Below, one piece after another: positions 1 through 7,496 of a stretch of 12,791 nt of DNA. The stretch is taken from the NCBI GenBank assembly GCA_038247995.1, contig JBBRUG010000167.1:1-12791 (forward strand). Reading direction: 5' to 3'. Origin of the DNA: JBBRUG01 sp038247995. GTDB lineage: Bacteria; Chloroflexota; Chloroflexia; Chloroflexales; Chloroflexaceae. Under the pieces are notes generated by a model. It made no database searches. It had not been told where the DNA came from and saw only the letters and a program-made list of their open reading frames with translations. The position numbers were made by a program, and so were the translations under genes. Numbering within the stretch: the stretch's first letter is position 1; the number at the start of each line of letters is the position of its first letter.

Positions 1-44
1 ATTCTGGCACAACACATTTTTTTGACATTTTAAACTTGGCCGCT

Positions 45-90
45 GTGGGGGCACGCCGGGGGGCCGTCGGGGGGCGGCGCCCCCCCCCCC
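45..90. other. G-tract/C11 region at the trpS 3' end
   Basis: The + strand has G runs of 5, 6 and 6 between about 45 and 74, then C11 at 80-90 that includes the first base of the trpS stop triplet. On the minus strand the segment just after the stop can fold into a short G6/C6 hairpin, but no U-tract follows directly, so it is not a convincing intrinsic terminator. The + strand could also form a G-quadruplex. Homopolymer length may be affected by sequencing error. Confidence 0.4.
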
Positions 91-1097
91 TACTGCGCCG
101 GCAACACAAACCCGATCCGATCCATCATCTGGCGGATTTTCGGTTCGGCTGCGGCGCGGGCCTGTTCGGCGCCGACGTTGAGTAGCCGATCGAGTTCGGC
201 CGGCTCGTCAATTAACTGCTCGTAACGCTCGCGGATGGACCGCAAGCCCTCGATCACCGCTTCGGTCACATCGTTTTTGAGTGCGCCGTAACCTTTGCCG
301 GCGAAGTGTTCCTCAATGGCGGCGCGGCTCTGGCCGGTGAGCAGTTCGTAGATCTGGAGCAGGTTGTTCACCCCGGCGCGCTCCGGTTCGTTGCTGAAGC
401 GGATCTCGCGGCCCGGATCGGTGACGGCGCGCTTGATCACCCAGCGGATCTCATCGGGCGAGTCGGTGATGCGGATGGCGTGACCACGCGTAAAATCAGA
501 TTTACTCATCTTCGCCGTCGGGTCGTTCAAGGCCATAATCCGCGCACCACTCTCACGGATCACCGGCTTCGGAATGACAAACGTCTCGCCGAAGAGGTGG
601 TTAAAGCGCTGGGCGATGTCGCGGGTCAGTTCGATATGCTGCTTCTGATCCTCGCCGACAGGCACTTCGTCGGTGTCGTAGAGCAAGATGTCGGCAGCCT
701 GAAGGACCGGGTAATCGAGCAGGCCGGTGAGCACACTCTCTTGTTTCTGGGCCTTGGTTTTGTACTGGGTCATGCGTTCCAGCCAACCAAGCGGCGTGAC
801 ACAGTTCAAGATCCAGCACCCCTCGGCGTGGGCGCGCACGTGGCTTTGTACAAAGAGCGTCGTACGCTGCGGGTCGATCCCGCTGGCGATCAGCAGCGCG
901 GCAAGCTCACGGGTCTGCCGGCGCAGTGCCTCGGGCTCTTGCGGCACAGTGATCGCATGCATATCGACAATGCAGATGAAGTTGATTTTTTCGTCCTGGC
1001 CGGCCACCCACTGCTGGATGGCGCCCAGGTAGTTACCAAGATGCAGCATCCCGGAGGGCTGGATGCCGGAGAAGACACGAGTTTTACGTGTGGTCAT
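90..1097 (-). CDS. trpS: Tryptophanyl-tRNA synthetase
   Basis: Class Ic aminoacyl-tRNA synthetase that charges tRNA-Trp with tryptophan in the cytoplasm. The 335-residue length is typical for bacterial TrpS. The N-terminus carries the HIGH-equivalent signature within GIQPSGMLHLGNY (about residues 11-23). The second signature KMSKS lies at about residues 196-200, preceded by a GEDQKQHIELTRDIA segment typical of TrpS. The ATG at 1095-1097 is supported by an AAGGAA ribosome binding site about 5 nt upstream. It is divergent from the secreted protein gene that begins at 1264. No T-box is visible in its own short 5' region. Functionally it links to the Trp T-box in front of trpB2 about 3.5 kb away, because its product sets the charging level that the T-box senses. 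The stop codon abuts a run of 11 C residues. Confidence 0.97.
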   Translation of the reverse strand: MTTRKTRVFSGIQPSGMLHLGNYLGAIQQWVAGQDEKINFICIVDMHAITVPQEPEALRRQTRELAALLIASGIDPQRTTLFVQSHVRAHAEGCWILNCVTPLGWLERMTQYKTKAQKQESVLTGLLDYPVLQAADILLYDTDEVPVGEDQKQHIELTRDIAQRFNHLFGETFVIPKPVIRESGARIMALNDPTAKMSKSDFTRGHAIRITDSPDEIRWVIKRAVTDPGREIRFSNEPERAGVNNLLQIYELLTGQSRAAIEEHFAGKGYGALKNDVTEAVIEGLRSIRERYEQLIDEPAELDRLLNVGAEQARAAAEPKIRQMMDRIGFVLPAQ

Positions 1098-1130
1098 ATC
1101 AGTTCCTTTTATACAGCTTTATGATCCATC

Positions 1131-1157
1131 CGCAGATTGCGTAGATGACGTAGATTA
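1131..1157. repeat. Degenerate 9-bp tandem repeat, 3 units
   Basis: Three units, CGCAGATTG, CGTAGATGA and CGTAGATTA, lie between trpS and its divergent neighbour. A related array with the same leading ATC occurs at 7465-7491. This suggests a dispersed intergenic repeat family. Confidence 0.6.
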
Positions 1158-1183
1158 TTCGGGACGCGCATCCAATAACCGAG

Positions 1184-1201
1184 TGCCGCCTGCCGCCTGC
1201 C
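1184..1201. repeat. TGCCGCC heptamer repeat, about 2.5 copies
   Basis: TGCCGCC occurs twice followed by TGCC, just upstream of an extended -10 element (TGGTATACT at 1203-1211). The repeat therefore fills the -35/spacer region of the predicted promoter for the gene at 1264. Heptamer arrays with other units occur at 5074-5115 and 10314-10485. Confidence 0.6.
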
Positions 1202-1202
1202 A

Positions 1203-1211
1203 TGGTATACT
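1203..1211 (+). promoter_or_regulatory. Predicted extended -10 promoter element
   Basis: TGG followed by TATACT at 1206-1211 is an extended -10 for a housekeeping sigma factor. No good -35 is present at the expected distance, which fits an extended -10 type. The start site would be about 1218, giving a leader of about 46 nt before the GTG at 1264. The -10 hexamer TATACT is also seen at the T-box promoter. Confidence 0.45.
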
Positions 1212-1263
1212 GCGGCGCAGAATTAGGCCAGAATTGAACATCCAACTCACTGAGGAGAAGCCT

Positions 1264-3318
1264 GTGTCTCGTCTGTTGCAGCGCCTGACCGGCGCTCTGG
1301 TTTTGTTGCTCCTGATCACCCTCGCCCCGACGGCCCCTATTATGGCTCAAGCCCCCGCCGCTTCCTTCACCAGTGTGCGCCAGGTTGTCGCCCCACTTGA
1401 ACCGGTTACGGTGAACTTGAATGTGCAGGGCTACAGCGGCCCGGCGGTGCTAGTGATCTTCGATGCGCGCCAGCGCCCGGCGGGCGCATTCGAGACACAA
1501 CTGAACAACGGATTCGGCGCAGTGAGCGTCACGCCACGCGGCACCCTAGGCGACCACTGGGCGGCGCTCTTTCTCGCTGATGGGCGTCAGGTTGCGGCGG
1601 GAACGATCTATCGACTGAATGCCGATACCCTCATTCGTACCGGCGCCGCACCCTTCGACCGGCTCTACAATCAGGTGCGCACCTTCATGGCCGCCAAGCG
1701 TCTGGAGTATCCGATCGACGGCGTGCCGGTGGCGGGGTATCGTTCCCCCGACAGCCCGCTGCTCTGGCTGCGCGACCATTATTATCAGAATCGCGCCTTC
1801 CGTTATTTCGAAACCGACCTGCGCAGCCTGCCGGAAGCCTTTGTCCGTGTGCAGGCTGAAGACGGCAGTTTCCCCGATTTTGTCGCCCGACCCGATTGGG
1901 GTATTCCCGCCTATCGTACACCAGTCGAGGCTGATGTTGAGTATTTGTTCGTTCAATTGGTTTATGAAACCTGGCAGACCACCGGCGACACAGCCTGGAT
2001 GTTGACCATGCTGCCCGCCATGCAGCGCGCGATTGCCTACAGCACCAGCGATGCGCAGCGCTGGGAGCCGACGTTGGGCCTAGTGATGCGGCCCTTCACG
2101 ATCGATACCTGGGACTTCGAGTACGGCCCAACAACGAATGACCCGCACACCGGCGAACCGGCGCCGCGCCACTGGATCGACCAACAGACGAAATGGGGCG
2201 TCTTTCACGGCGACAACACCGGCCTCGCCGAGGCGTTGCGTTCGCTGGCGAGCATGGAAGAGCAGGCCGGATTGTGGGAAAGCGCCTACGAGCGACGCGT
2301 GTTGGCCGACGCGCTTATGCGCCGCCTGAACGCGCTGAGTTGGAATGGCCGCTTCTTTACCCATCACGTCAAGTTAGTTCCCTACAATGTGCCGGGCGTA
2401 AACGAAGCTGAGCAACTAAGCCTCTCGAACGCGATTGCGCTGAACCGCGGCGTACTGAGCGTCGAACAAGGCCAGGCGATTGTCGGCGAGTACCTGCGGC
2501 GTCTGCAAGACCCAAACCGGGTTGCCTTCGCCGAGTGGTACAGCATCGATCCGCCGTTCCCACCCGGCGCGTTCGGGTTGGCCGGGCGTTCCGGCGAGCG
2601 GCCCGGCGAGTATGTCAATGGCGGCGTGATGCCGCTGGTGGGCGGCGAACTAGCCCGCGGCGCGTTCCGCTACGGCTATGAAGCCTACGGCTTTGATATT
2701 CTCGAGCGCTACGCCGATCTGCTACGGCGCACCAGTGCTACCTACCTCTGGTACTACCCCACCGGCGGCATTGCCCCGGTGAACGAGTTCCTGCCCACCG
2801 ACGGTTGGGGCAGCAGTGCGATGCTCGGTGGCCTGATCGAGGGCGCGGCCGGCCTAGAAGATCGCGGAATCAACTACAGCCGTGCCGAGATCAGCCCACG
2901 CTGGCTTGCCTCGCCGCGCAACCCAGTGAGCAACGCCTACGCGAGCGCCCGCTATGCCGCCGGCGACGGTTATGCCGCCTACACCTGGAACTACACTGCG
3001 CCGGAGCGCCTCGGCCTGCCGGGGTGGATCACGCTGGAAGCCACTGGCGAAGCCGACAGCATGCGCGTGCGCGTCTTGCTGCCGGAAACCGCCCGCCAGG
3101 TAACGAGCGTACGCCTCAACGGCCGGCCCGTGCCGCTCCAGATCGAGACGATCGGCACGAGCCGGTATGTGATCATTGAGGCCCACGGTACAATTGTTCT
3201 GGGGCAGGTGCTCTTTCGTGGAGGTGGATGGCAGCTACGCCGCCATCCACATCAACACTACCCCACGGAGGGCAGGCCGGCGAGGGCCATCGCTACTTCG
3301 TCGTCGGCGTACTCGTAG
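1264..3318 (+). CDS. Secreted six-hairpin glycosidase-like protein
   Basis: Predicted secreted protein of 684 residues; function is inferred from fold-like features only. I choose the GTG at 1264 because GAGGAG lies just upstream and a textbook signal peptide begins there (Arg near the start, Leu-rich core, cleavage near MAQA, about residue 30). The open frame reaches back to 1063 but that part overlaps trpS and is not protein-like. An N-terminal beta-sandwich-like region spans about 33-125. A long helical segment of about 135-560 has alternating aromatic and charged motifs (WLRDH at about 168-172, FHGDN at about 314-318) reminiscent of alpha/alpha-toroid glycosidases such as amylo-alpha-1,6-glucosidase relatives. 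A beta-rich C-terminal domain follows. Catalytic residues cannot be assigned. The last 20 or so residues are read through the convergent trpB2 3' end and look low-complexity. Confidence 0.75.
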   Translation: MSRLLQRLTGALVLLLLITLAPTAPIMAQAPAASFTSVRQVVAPLEPVTVNLNVQGYSGPAVLVIFDARQRPAGAFETQLNNGFGAVSVTPRGTLGDHWAALFLADGRQVAAGTIYRLNADTLIRTGAAPFDRLYNQVRTFMAAKRLEYPIDGVPVAGYRSPDSPLLWLRDHYYQNRAFRYFETDLRSLPEAFVRVQAEDGSFPDFVARPDWGIPAYRTPVEADVEYLFVQLVYETWQTTGDTAWMLTMLPAMQRAIAYSTSDAQRWEPTLGLVMRPFTIDTWDFEYGPTTNDPHTGEPAPRHWIDQQTKWGVFHGDNTGLAEALRSLASMEEQAGLWESAYERRVLADALMRRLNALSWNGRFFTHHVKLVPYNVPGVNEAEQLSLSNAIALNRGVLSVEQGQAIVGEYLRRLQDPNRVAFAEWYSIDPPFPPGAFGLAGRSGERPGEYVNGGVMPLVGGELARGAFRYGYEAYGFDILERYADLLRRTSATYLWYYPTGGIAPVNEFLPTDGWGSSAMLGGLIEGAAGLEDRGINYSRAEISPRWLASPRNPVSNAYASARYAAGDGYAAYTWNYTAPERLGLPGWITLEATGEADSMRVRVLLPETARQVTSVRLNGRPVPLQIETIGTSRYVIIEAHGTIVLGQVLFRGGGWQLRRHPHQHYPTEGRPARAIATSSSAYS

Positions 3319-4619
3319 TCCTTGAGTTTACCGGCCTGGAAGTCGGTATAAGCCTGCATGTCGAAATGGCCGTGACCGCAAAGGTTGAAGAGAATCGTCT
3401 CGCTGCGGCCTTCTTCCTTGCAACGGAGCGCCTCGCGGATCGCGCCGGCCACGGCGTGGTTGGCCTCGGGCGCGGGCAGAATGCCTTCGGCGCGAGCGAA
3501 CTGTAAGCCGGCGCTGAACGTTTCAAGCTGCTGTAGCGCAATCGCCTCCAGATAGCCCAGATCCATCAGGTGGCTCACCTGCGGGGCCATGCCGTGGTAG
3601 CGCAGGCCGCCGGCGTGGAAGCCCGAGGGCACGAAAGTGCTGCCGAGCGTGTGCATCTTCACCATCGGCGCCATATGCGCGGTGTCGCCGAAGTCGTAGG
3701 CGAAACGGCCCTTAGTGAGCGAAGGGCAGGCGGCCGGCTCAACAGCCACGATCCGCATGGCGCTTTCACCCCGCAGCTTCGCCCCCAGGAAGGGGAAAAC
3801 GATGCCGGCGAAGTTGCTGCCGCCGCCGGTACAACCGACAATCACGTCGGGATAATCGCCGGCCATCTCCAGTTGCATAAGTGCCTCTTCGCCGACAATC
3901 GTCTGATGCAGCAACACATGGTTGAGCACGCTACCGAGTGCGTACTTGGTGTCTTCGCGCTGCACAGCCATCTCCACCGCCTCGGAGATCGCGATGCCGA
4001 GGCTACCGGTGCTGTCGGGGTGTTCGGCGAGGATCGCCCGGCCCGCGGCCGTCTCGGTGCTGGGACTGGCCACGACGCGGGCGCCGTAAGCCTCCATCAG
4101 CGCACGGCGGTAGGGCTTCTGGTTGAAGCTGACCTTGACCATATAGACTTCAACTTCGAGGCCGAAGAGCGCACCGGCGAAGGCAAGCGACGATCCCCAC
4201 TGGCCGGCGCCCGTCTCGGTGACGAGGCGCTTGACGCCTTCCTGCTTGTTGTAGTACGCCTGAGCAACGGCGGTATTCGGCTTATGGCTGCCCGCCGGGC
4301 TCACGCCTTCGTACTTGTAGTAGATTTTGGCCGGAGTATCGAGCGCGGCCTCCAGGCGCCGAGCGCGGTAGAGCGGCGTCGGGCGCCACTGACGATAGAT
4401 CTGCTGCACCTCTTCGGGGATCTCGATCCGCCGCTCGGTGCTGACCTCCTGCATAATCAGCGCCATCGGAAAGAGCGGCGCGAGATCGGCAGGGCCAAGC
4501 GGCTGGCCGGTGCCGGGGTGCAATGGCGGCGCGAGCGGCACAGGCAGATCGGCAGAGATGTTGTACCAACTGGTGGGCATCCGGTCTTCGGTGAGCAGAT
4601 ACTTGATCGTGTCGGCCAT
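3258..4619 (-). CDS. trpB2: Tryptophan synthase beta chain-like, TrpB2 type
   Basis: PLP-dependent fold-type II enzyme of 453 residues that condenses indole (and perhaps other nucleophiles) with L-serine or O-phosphoserine. The family is the TrpB2/TrpB-related branch, recognised by length above 430 residues and by the N-terminal PLADLAPLFP-type segment. PLP lysine is about K113 in GSHKPNTA. Downstream are TETGAGQWGSS, containing the catalytic glutamate of the TrpB family, and the phosphate-binding GCTGGGSN loop. The ATG at 4617-4619 has a perfect AAGGAGGA ribosome binding site; the frame stays open to 4739, but that extension would translate the riboswitch terminator and is rejected. No trpA or other trp gene is adjacent, as is common for TrpB2. 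Expression is predicted to be controlled by the Trp T-box immediately upstream. The 3' end overlaps the convergent gene by 61 bp. Confidence 0.95.
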   Translation of the reverse strand: MADTIKYLLTEDRMPTSWYNISADLPVPLAPPLHPGTGQPLGPADLAPLFPMALIMQEVSTERRIEIPEEVQQIYRQWRPTPLYRARRLEAALDTPAKIYYKYEGVSPAGSHKPNTAVAQAYYNKQEGVKRLVTETGAGQWGSSLAFAGALFGLEVEVYMVKVSFNQKPYRRALMEAYGARVVASPSTETAAGRAILAEHPDSTGSLGIAISEAVEMAVQREDTKYALGSVLNHVLLHQTIVGEEALMQLEMAGDYPDVIVGCTGGGSNFAGIVFPFLGAKLRGESAMRIVAVEPAACPSLTKGRFAYDFGDTAHMAPMVKMHTLGSTFVPSGFHAGGLRYHGMAPQVSHLMDLGYLEAIALQQLETFSAGLQFARAEGILPAPEANHAVAGAIREALRCKEEGRSETILFNLCGHGHFDMQAYTDFQAGKLKDYEYADDEVAMALAGLPSVG

Positions 4620-4653
4620 AAACGATCCTCCTTCGGCGTGATAAACGGCAAAC

Positions 4654-4686
4654 AAAAAACCCCTCATCCCACACTGGGACGAGAGG
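4654..4686 (-). terminator. T-box-regulated intrinsic terminator
   Basis: A 12-bp stem (4686-4675 with 4671-4660, two G-U pairs) with a 3-nt loop is followed by six U residues (4659-4654). The 5' arm contains the CTCTCG that alternatively pairs in the antiterminator, so terminator and antiterminator are mutually exclusive. Confidence 0.93.
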
Positions 4687-4819
4687 CGAAAGCATCGCGG
4701 TGCCACTCTCGTTCGCGGGCGCTCACGCGCTCCACGCACTCTGCGGGTACTGTCGGCGCACTGCGCACGCTCTATACCCGGCGCCCTGTAACGGTGGCGA
4801 TTCCGGCGGCTGCTACTTA

Positions 4820-4870
4820 ATCAATGCAAAAGGTAAACTGCAAAATCCCGAATGATTTTGCCTTTTTAAT
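4820..4870 (-). other. T-box leader hairpin between Stem I and Stem III
   Basis: GCAAAATC pairs with GATTTTGC around a short loop, and an outer AAAAGG pairs with CCTTTT across an asymmetric internal bulge. The AT-rich sequence contrasts with its surroundings. Its position between Stem I and Stem III fits the Stem II region of a T-box leader. Confidence 0.6.
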
Positions 4871-5011
4871 TTTGCCTTGACTGTTCGTTCCGCGACTCCC
4901 GGGTCCATTCGGCTGCGTCGTGACCACCGGCCTCACACCATTCGCCGGCTCGCTGCGATTCGTACGCGGCGTACTCTTCCCGTTCAACGTCGTTACTCTG
5001 AAGTTGGCGCG

Positions 5012-5041
5012 AGTATAGCACGGGCGGGCGAGGGGTGTCAA
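5012..5041 (-). promoter_or_regulatory. Promoter of the T-box/trpB2 transcript
   Basis: A perfect -35 TTGACA (5041-5036), an 18-nt spacer ending in TGC, and a -10 TATACT (5017-5012) make a near-consensus, extended -10 housekeeping promoter. The predicted start is about 5005, directly before the T-box Stem I. Strong constitutive initiation fits control by attenuation downstream. Confidence 0.85.
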
Positions 5042-5043
5042 CC

Positions 5044-5072
5044 TTGACGGCCATGCCTGCGGCGGATACCAT
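5044..5072 (+). promoter_or_regulatory. Predicted pcrA promoter
   Basis: A -35 TTGACG (5044-5049), a 17-nt spacer and a -10 TACCAT (5067-5072) face away from the T-box promoter. The two -35 hexamers are separated by only 2 nt. The predicted start near 5079 falls inside the CTGAGGG array, so the array would form the 5' end of the mRNA leader. Confidence 0.5.
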
Positions 5073-5073
5073 G

Positions 5074-5115
5074 CTGAGGGCTGAGGGCTGAGGGCTGAGG
5101 GCTGAGGGCTGAGGG
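5074..5115. repeat. CTGAGGG heptamer array, 6 perfect copies
   Basis: Six uninterrupted copies of CTGAGGG lie between the predicted pcrA -10 and the pcrA start codon. Such perfect arrays can change copy number by slippage. The unit differs from the heptamers at 1184-1201 and 10314-10485, so it is the same unit length but a different sequence. Confidence 0.95.
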
Positions 5116-5193
5116 GCCTTTTGCCGCTTCAGCGGCCGGCCGCCACAGCAGAAATGTGCGGCGCTTTAGCGTCGCACCCACAAGGAACAAATA

Positions 5194-7455
5194 ATGCCTA
5201 CCGATCTTATTCAGAGCCTCAACCCGGCGCAACGTGCGGCGGTGCAGGCCGGCGACGGGCCGACGCTCGTGCTGGCCGGGCCGGGCAGCGGGAAGACGCG
5301 CGTGCTTACCAACCGGGTGGCCTACCTGATCGAGGAGCGCGGCGTCGATCCGTTCCATATTCTCGCCGTTACGTTTACGAATAAGGCCGCCCGCGAGATG
5401 CGCGAACGCCTCGATACGCTGCTTGGCGGCGGGCGCTCAGCGGCGCTGACGGTGGGCACATTTCATAGCATCTGTTCGCGTTGGCTGCGCCGCGATGTGG
5501 TTCACCTTGGCCGTGAGCGTGATTTTACAATTTACGATAGCGACGACCAACAGCGGCTGATGAAGCAGGTGCTGCGCGATCTGAACCTCGACGAGAAGAA
5601 GTTCCCGCCGCGGGCCATCCTCAGCGCCGTGTCGAGCGCAAAAAACGAGTTTATCGGTCCCGACGAGTATGCCAAACAGGCCCGCGCTTACTTCGAGGAG
5701 ATCGTGTCGCGCTGTTATGTGCGCTATCAACAGCGGCTGCGCGAAGCCAACGCTTTCGACTTCGACGACCTACTTGTCGAGACGGTGCGCCTCTTCGAGC
5801 AGCACCCCGCTGTGCTGGAACACTACCATCGGCGCTACCAGTTTGTGCTCGCCGATGAATACCAGGACACGAACCGGGTGCAATACCTACTGCTCAAACA
5901 GCTTGCCGCGTCGCACCGGCGGATCTTTGTGGTGGGCGACGAAGACCAGAGCATCTACGCTTTTCGCGGTGCCGATATCCGCAACATCCGCGCCTTCGAG
6001 GACGATTACCCCGACGCGCAGGTGATCCTGCTGGAGCAGAATTATCGCTCGACACAGGCAATTCTCGACGTAGCCCAAGCCGTGATCAGCAGCGGCGGAC
6101 GGCGTAAGCACGCCAAGAATCTCTGGACCGAGAATAGCAAAGGCACGCTCGTTACGATCCAGGAAGGCTACGACCAGGACGAAGAATCGCGCTGGGTTGC
6201 CGATGAGATCACCCGGTTGGTGGCAAAGGGCGATTTTCATTTCCGCGATATTGCCGTGATGTACCGCACCAACGCCCAATCGCGCGCGCTGGAAGAAGCG
6301 CTGATGACCCGTGGTGTGCGCTATCAGATCGTCGGCGGCACACGCTTTTATGAGCGCAAAGAGGTCAAAGACACCCTGGGCTACCTGCGCCTGATCGCCA
6401 ACCCGTACGACTCGGTGAGCCTCGGGCGGGTGCTGAACTGGCCGGGGCGCGGGATCGGTCAGCGCAGCGAAGAGGAGTTGTACCGCTGGGCCAACTCGCT
6501 CGGCGTGCCGGTCTACACGGCGCTGCAGCTCCTGGCCGACCCGGAGGGTTCCGCCGATGCACCGTTCACCACGCGCGCGAAGACGGCGCTGGTTACATTT
6601 TTGAACTTGATCGATCGGCTGATCGCTGAGCGTGAGCAGCGCAGCCTGGGCGAACTGATCGACCTGCTGGTGGCGCTCGTAGGCGTCCAGGAAGCGCTGA
6701 TCCGCGAGTACGGCCCCGACGAGGGCGCCGACCGCTGGAACAACGTGCTGGAATTGCGCAATGTGGCCGAGAATTACGCGCTGATGCCGCGCGAAACCCA
6801 ATTGCCGACCTTCCTGGAGGAAGTGGCGCTGGTAGCCGATGTGGACGCGCTGAAAGAAGAGCAAGACGCGATCACCTGCATCACGTTGCACCAGGCCAAA
6901 GGGCTGGAGTACCCGGTGGTCTTTTTGACCGGGCTGGAAGAGGGCTTGTTGCCGCACTCACGTTCGCTCGACGACAAAGACGCGGTGGAGGAAGAACGAC
7001 GGCTATTCTACGTCGGCGCGACGCGGGCGCGCCAGCGGCTCTACCTGTTGCACGCCTTCCGGCGCACCAGCTTTGGCCGCACGAATCCCAGCGCGCCCTC
7101 GCGTTTCCTGGCCGACATCCCGCGCGAGATTTTGCACCAGATGCCGCGCCGGGGCAGCGCATCGATCAATCAGAACACTATGTTTACCAGCCGAAGTATG
7201 CTGGGCGATCAACTACGCAGCGATCGGGTGCGCCCGACGGACGTCGCCTCGCGCACCACGCGCCCGAGCCCGGACACGAGCGGCCCGCAAGCGGCGAACT
7301 TCTTCGCCGGCCAAAAAGTGCGTCACGGCAGCTTCGGCGAAGGCATTGTAGTGAGTTCCAAGCTCGTTGAGGGCGACGAAGAGGTAACGGTGGCCTTCGA
7401 GGGCAAGGGCGTGAAGCGGCTGCTGGCGAGCTTTGCAAAGCTGGAGAAGGTGTAA
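5194..7455 (+). CDS. pcrA: UvrD/PcrA-type superfamily 1A DNA helicase
   Basis: ATP-dependent 3'-5' DNA helicase of 753 residues, the usual length for PcrA/UvrD, acting in nucleotide excision repair, replication restart and removal of RecA filaments. The Walker A motif is GPGSGKT at 29-35. Walker B is DEYQD at 221-225, followed by motif III GDEDQSIYAFRGAD at about 248-261, the QNYRST motif, motif V TLHQAKGLEYPVVFLTGLEEGLLPH from about 564, and motif VI RLFYVGATRAR at about 603. The C-terminal 50 residues (VRHGSFGEGIVV onward) match the Tudor-like tail of PcrA that contacts RNA polymerase and other partners. The ATG at 5194 is preceded by AAGGAAC. Transcription is likely from a divergent promoter that abuts the T-box promoter. 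It ends 41 bp from the convergent PIN-like gene. Confidence 0.96.
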   Translation: MPTDLIQSLNPAQRAAVQAGDGPTLVLAGPGSGKTRVLTNRVAYLIEERGVDPFHILAVTFTNKAAREMRERLDTLLGGGRSAALTVGTFHSICSRWLRRDVVHLGRERDFTIYDSDDQQRLMKQVLRDLNLDEKKFPPRAILSAVSSAKNEFIGPDEYAKQARAYFEEIVSRCYVRYQQRLREANAFDFDDLLVETVRLFEQHPAVLEHYHRRYQFVLADEYQDTNRVQYLLLKQLAASHRRIFVVGDEDQSIYAFRGADIRNIRAFEDDYPDAQVILLEQNYRSTQAILDVAQAVISSGGRRKHAKNLWTENSKGTLVTIQEGYDQDEESRWVADEITRLVAKGDFHFRDIAVMYRTNAQSRALEEALMTRGVRYQIVGGTRFYERKEVKDTLGYLRLIANPYDSVSLGRVLNWPGRGIGQRSEEELYRWANSLGVPVYTALQLLADPEGSADAPFTTRAKTALVTFLNLIDRLIAEREQRSLGELIDLLVALVGVQEALIREYGPDEGADRWNNVLELRNVAENYALMPRETQLPTFLEEVALVADVDALKEEQDAITCITLHQAKGLEYPVVFLTGLEEGLLPHSRSLDDKDAVEEERRLFYVGATRARQRLYLLHAFRRTSFGRTNPSAPSRFLADIPREILHQMPRRGSASINQNTMFTSRSMLGDQLRSDRVRPTDVASRTTRPSPDTSGPQAANFFAGQKVRHGSFGEGIVVSSKLVEGDEEVTVAFEGKGVKRLLASFAKLEKV

Positions 7456-7464
7456 CGAATAATC

Positions 7465-7491
7465 CGCAGATTGCGCAGATTGCGCAGATTT
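7465..7491. repeat. CGCAGATTG 9-bp tandem repeat, 3 units
   Basis: Two perfect units and one with a single mismatch fill the 41-bp gap between the convergent pcrA and PIN-like genes. The segment ATCCGCAGATTGCG is shared with the array at 1131-1157. Confidence 0.75.
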
Positions 7492-7496
7492 GCACC

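Larger units (their letters stand above)
4654..5005 (-). promoter_or_regulatory. T-box riboswitch, Trp specifier (TGG)
   Basis: This explains most of the 574-nt gap between trpB2 and pcrA. The canonical T-box sequence AGAGTGGCACCGCG is at 4709-4696. Its bulge TGGC would pair with a GCCA 3' end, matching the G73 discriminator of bacterial tRNA-Trp. Stem I is recognisable: a basal CGAC/GTCG helix, GA-rich K-turn-like loop, GGG/CCC helix, and a specifier loop with AGTA on the 5' side (4975-4972) and GAA-TGG-A on the 3' side, TGG being 4907-4905. Above this GCCGCGT pairs with ACGCAGC with one mismatch. A second helix block lies at about 4820-4870 and a CGGGTA/TACCCG stem at about 4745-4782. The antiterminator pairs CGAGAG (4711-4706) with CTCTCG (4685-4680), and the latter also forms the terminator 5' arm. 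Uncharged tRNA-Trp should promote read-through into trpB2. Confidence 0.95.

Noticed and set aside
306..1124. 272-codon frame antisense to trpS
   Set aside because: It is a shadow frame; trpS on the other strand is unambiguous.
4620..4739. Extended N-terminus of TrpB2
   Set aside because: It would translate through the T-box terminator and T-box sequence; the ATG at 4619 has a perfect ribosome binding site and the family's normal N-terminus.
3570..4820. 416-codon frame antisense to trpB2
   Set aside because: It is a shadow of the GC-rich trpB2 codons and the T-box, without family features or a ribosome binding site of note.
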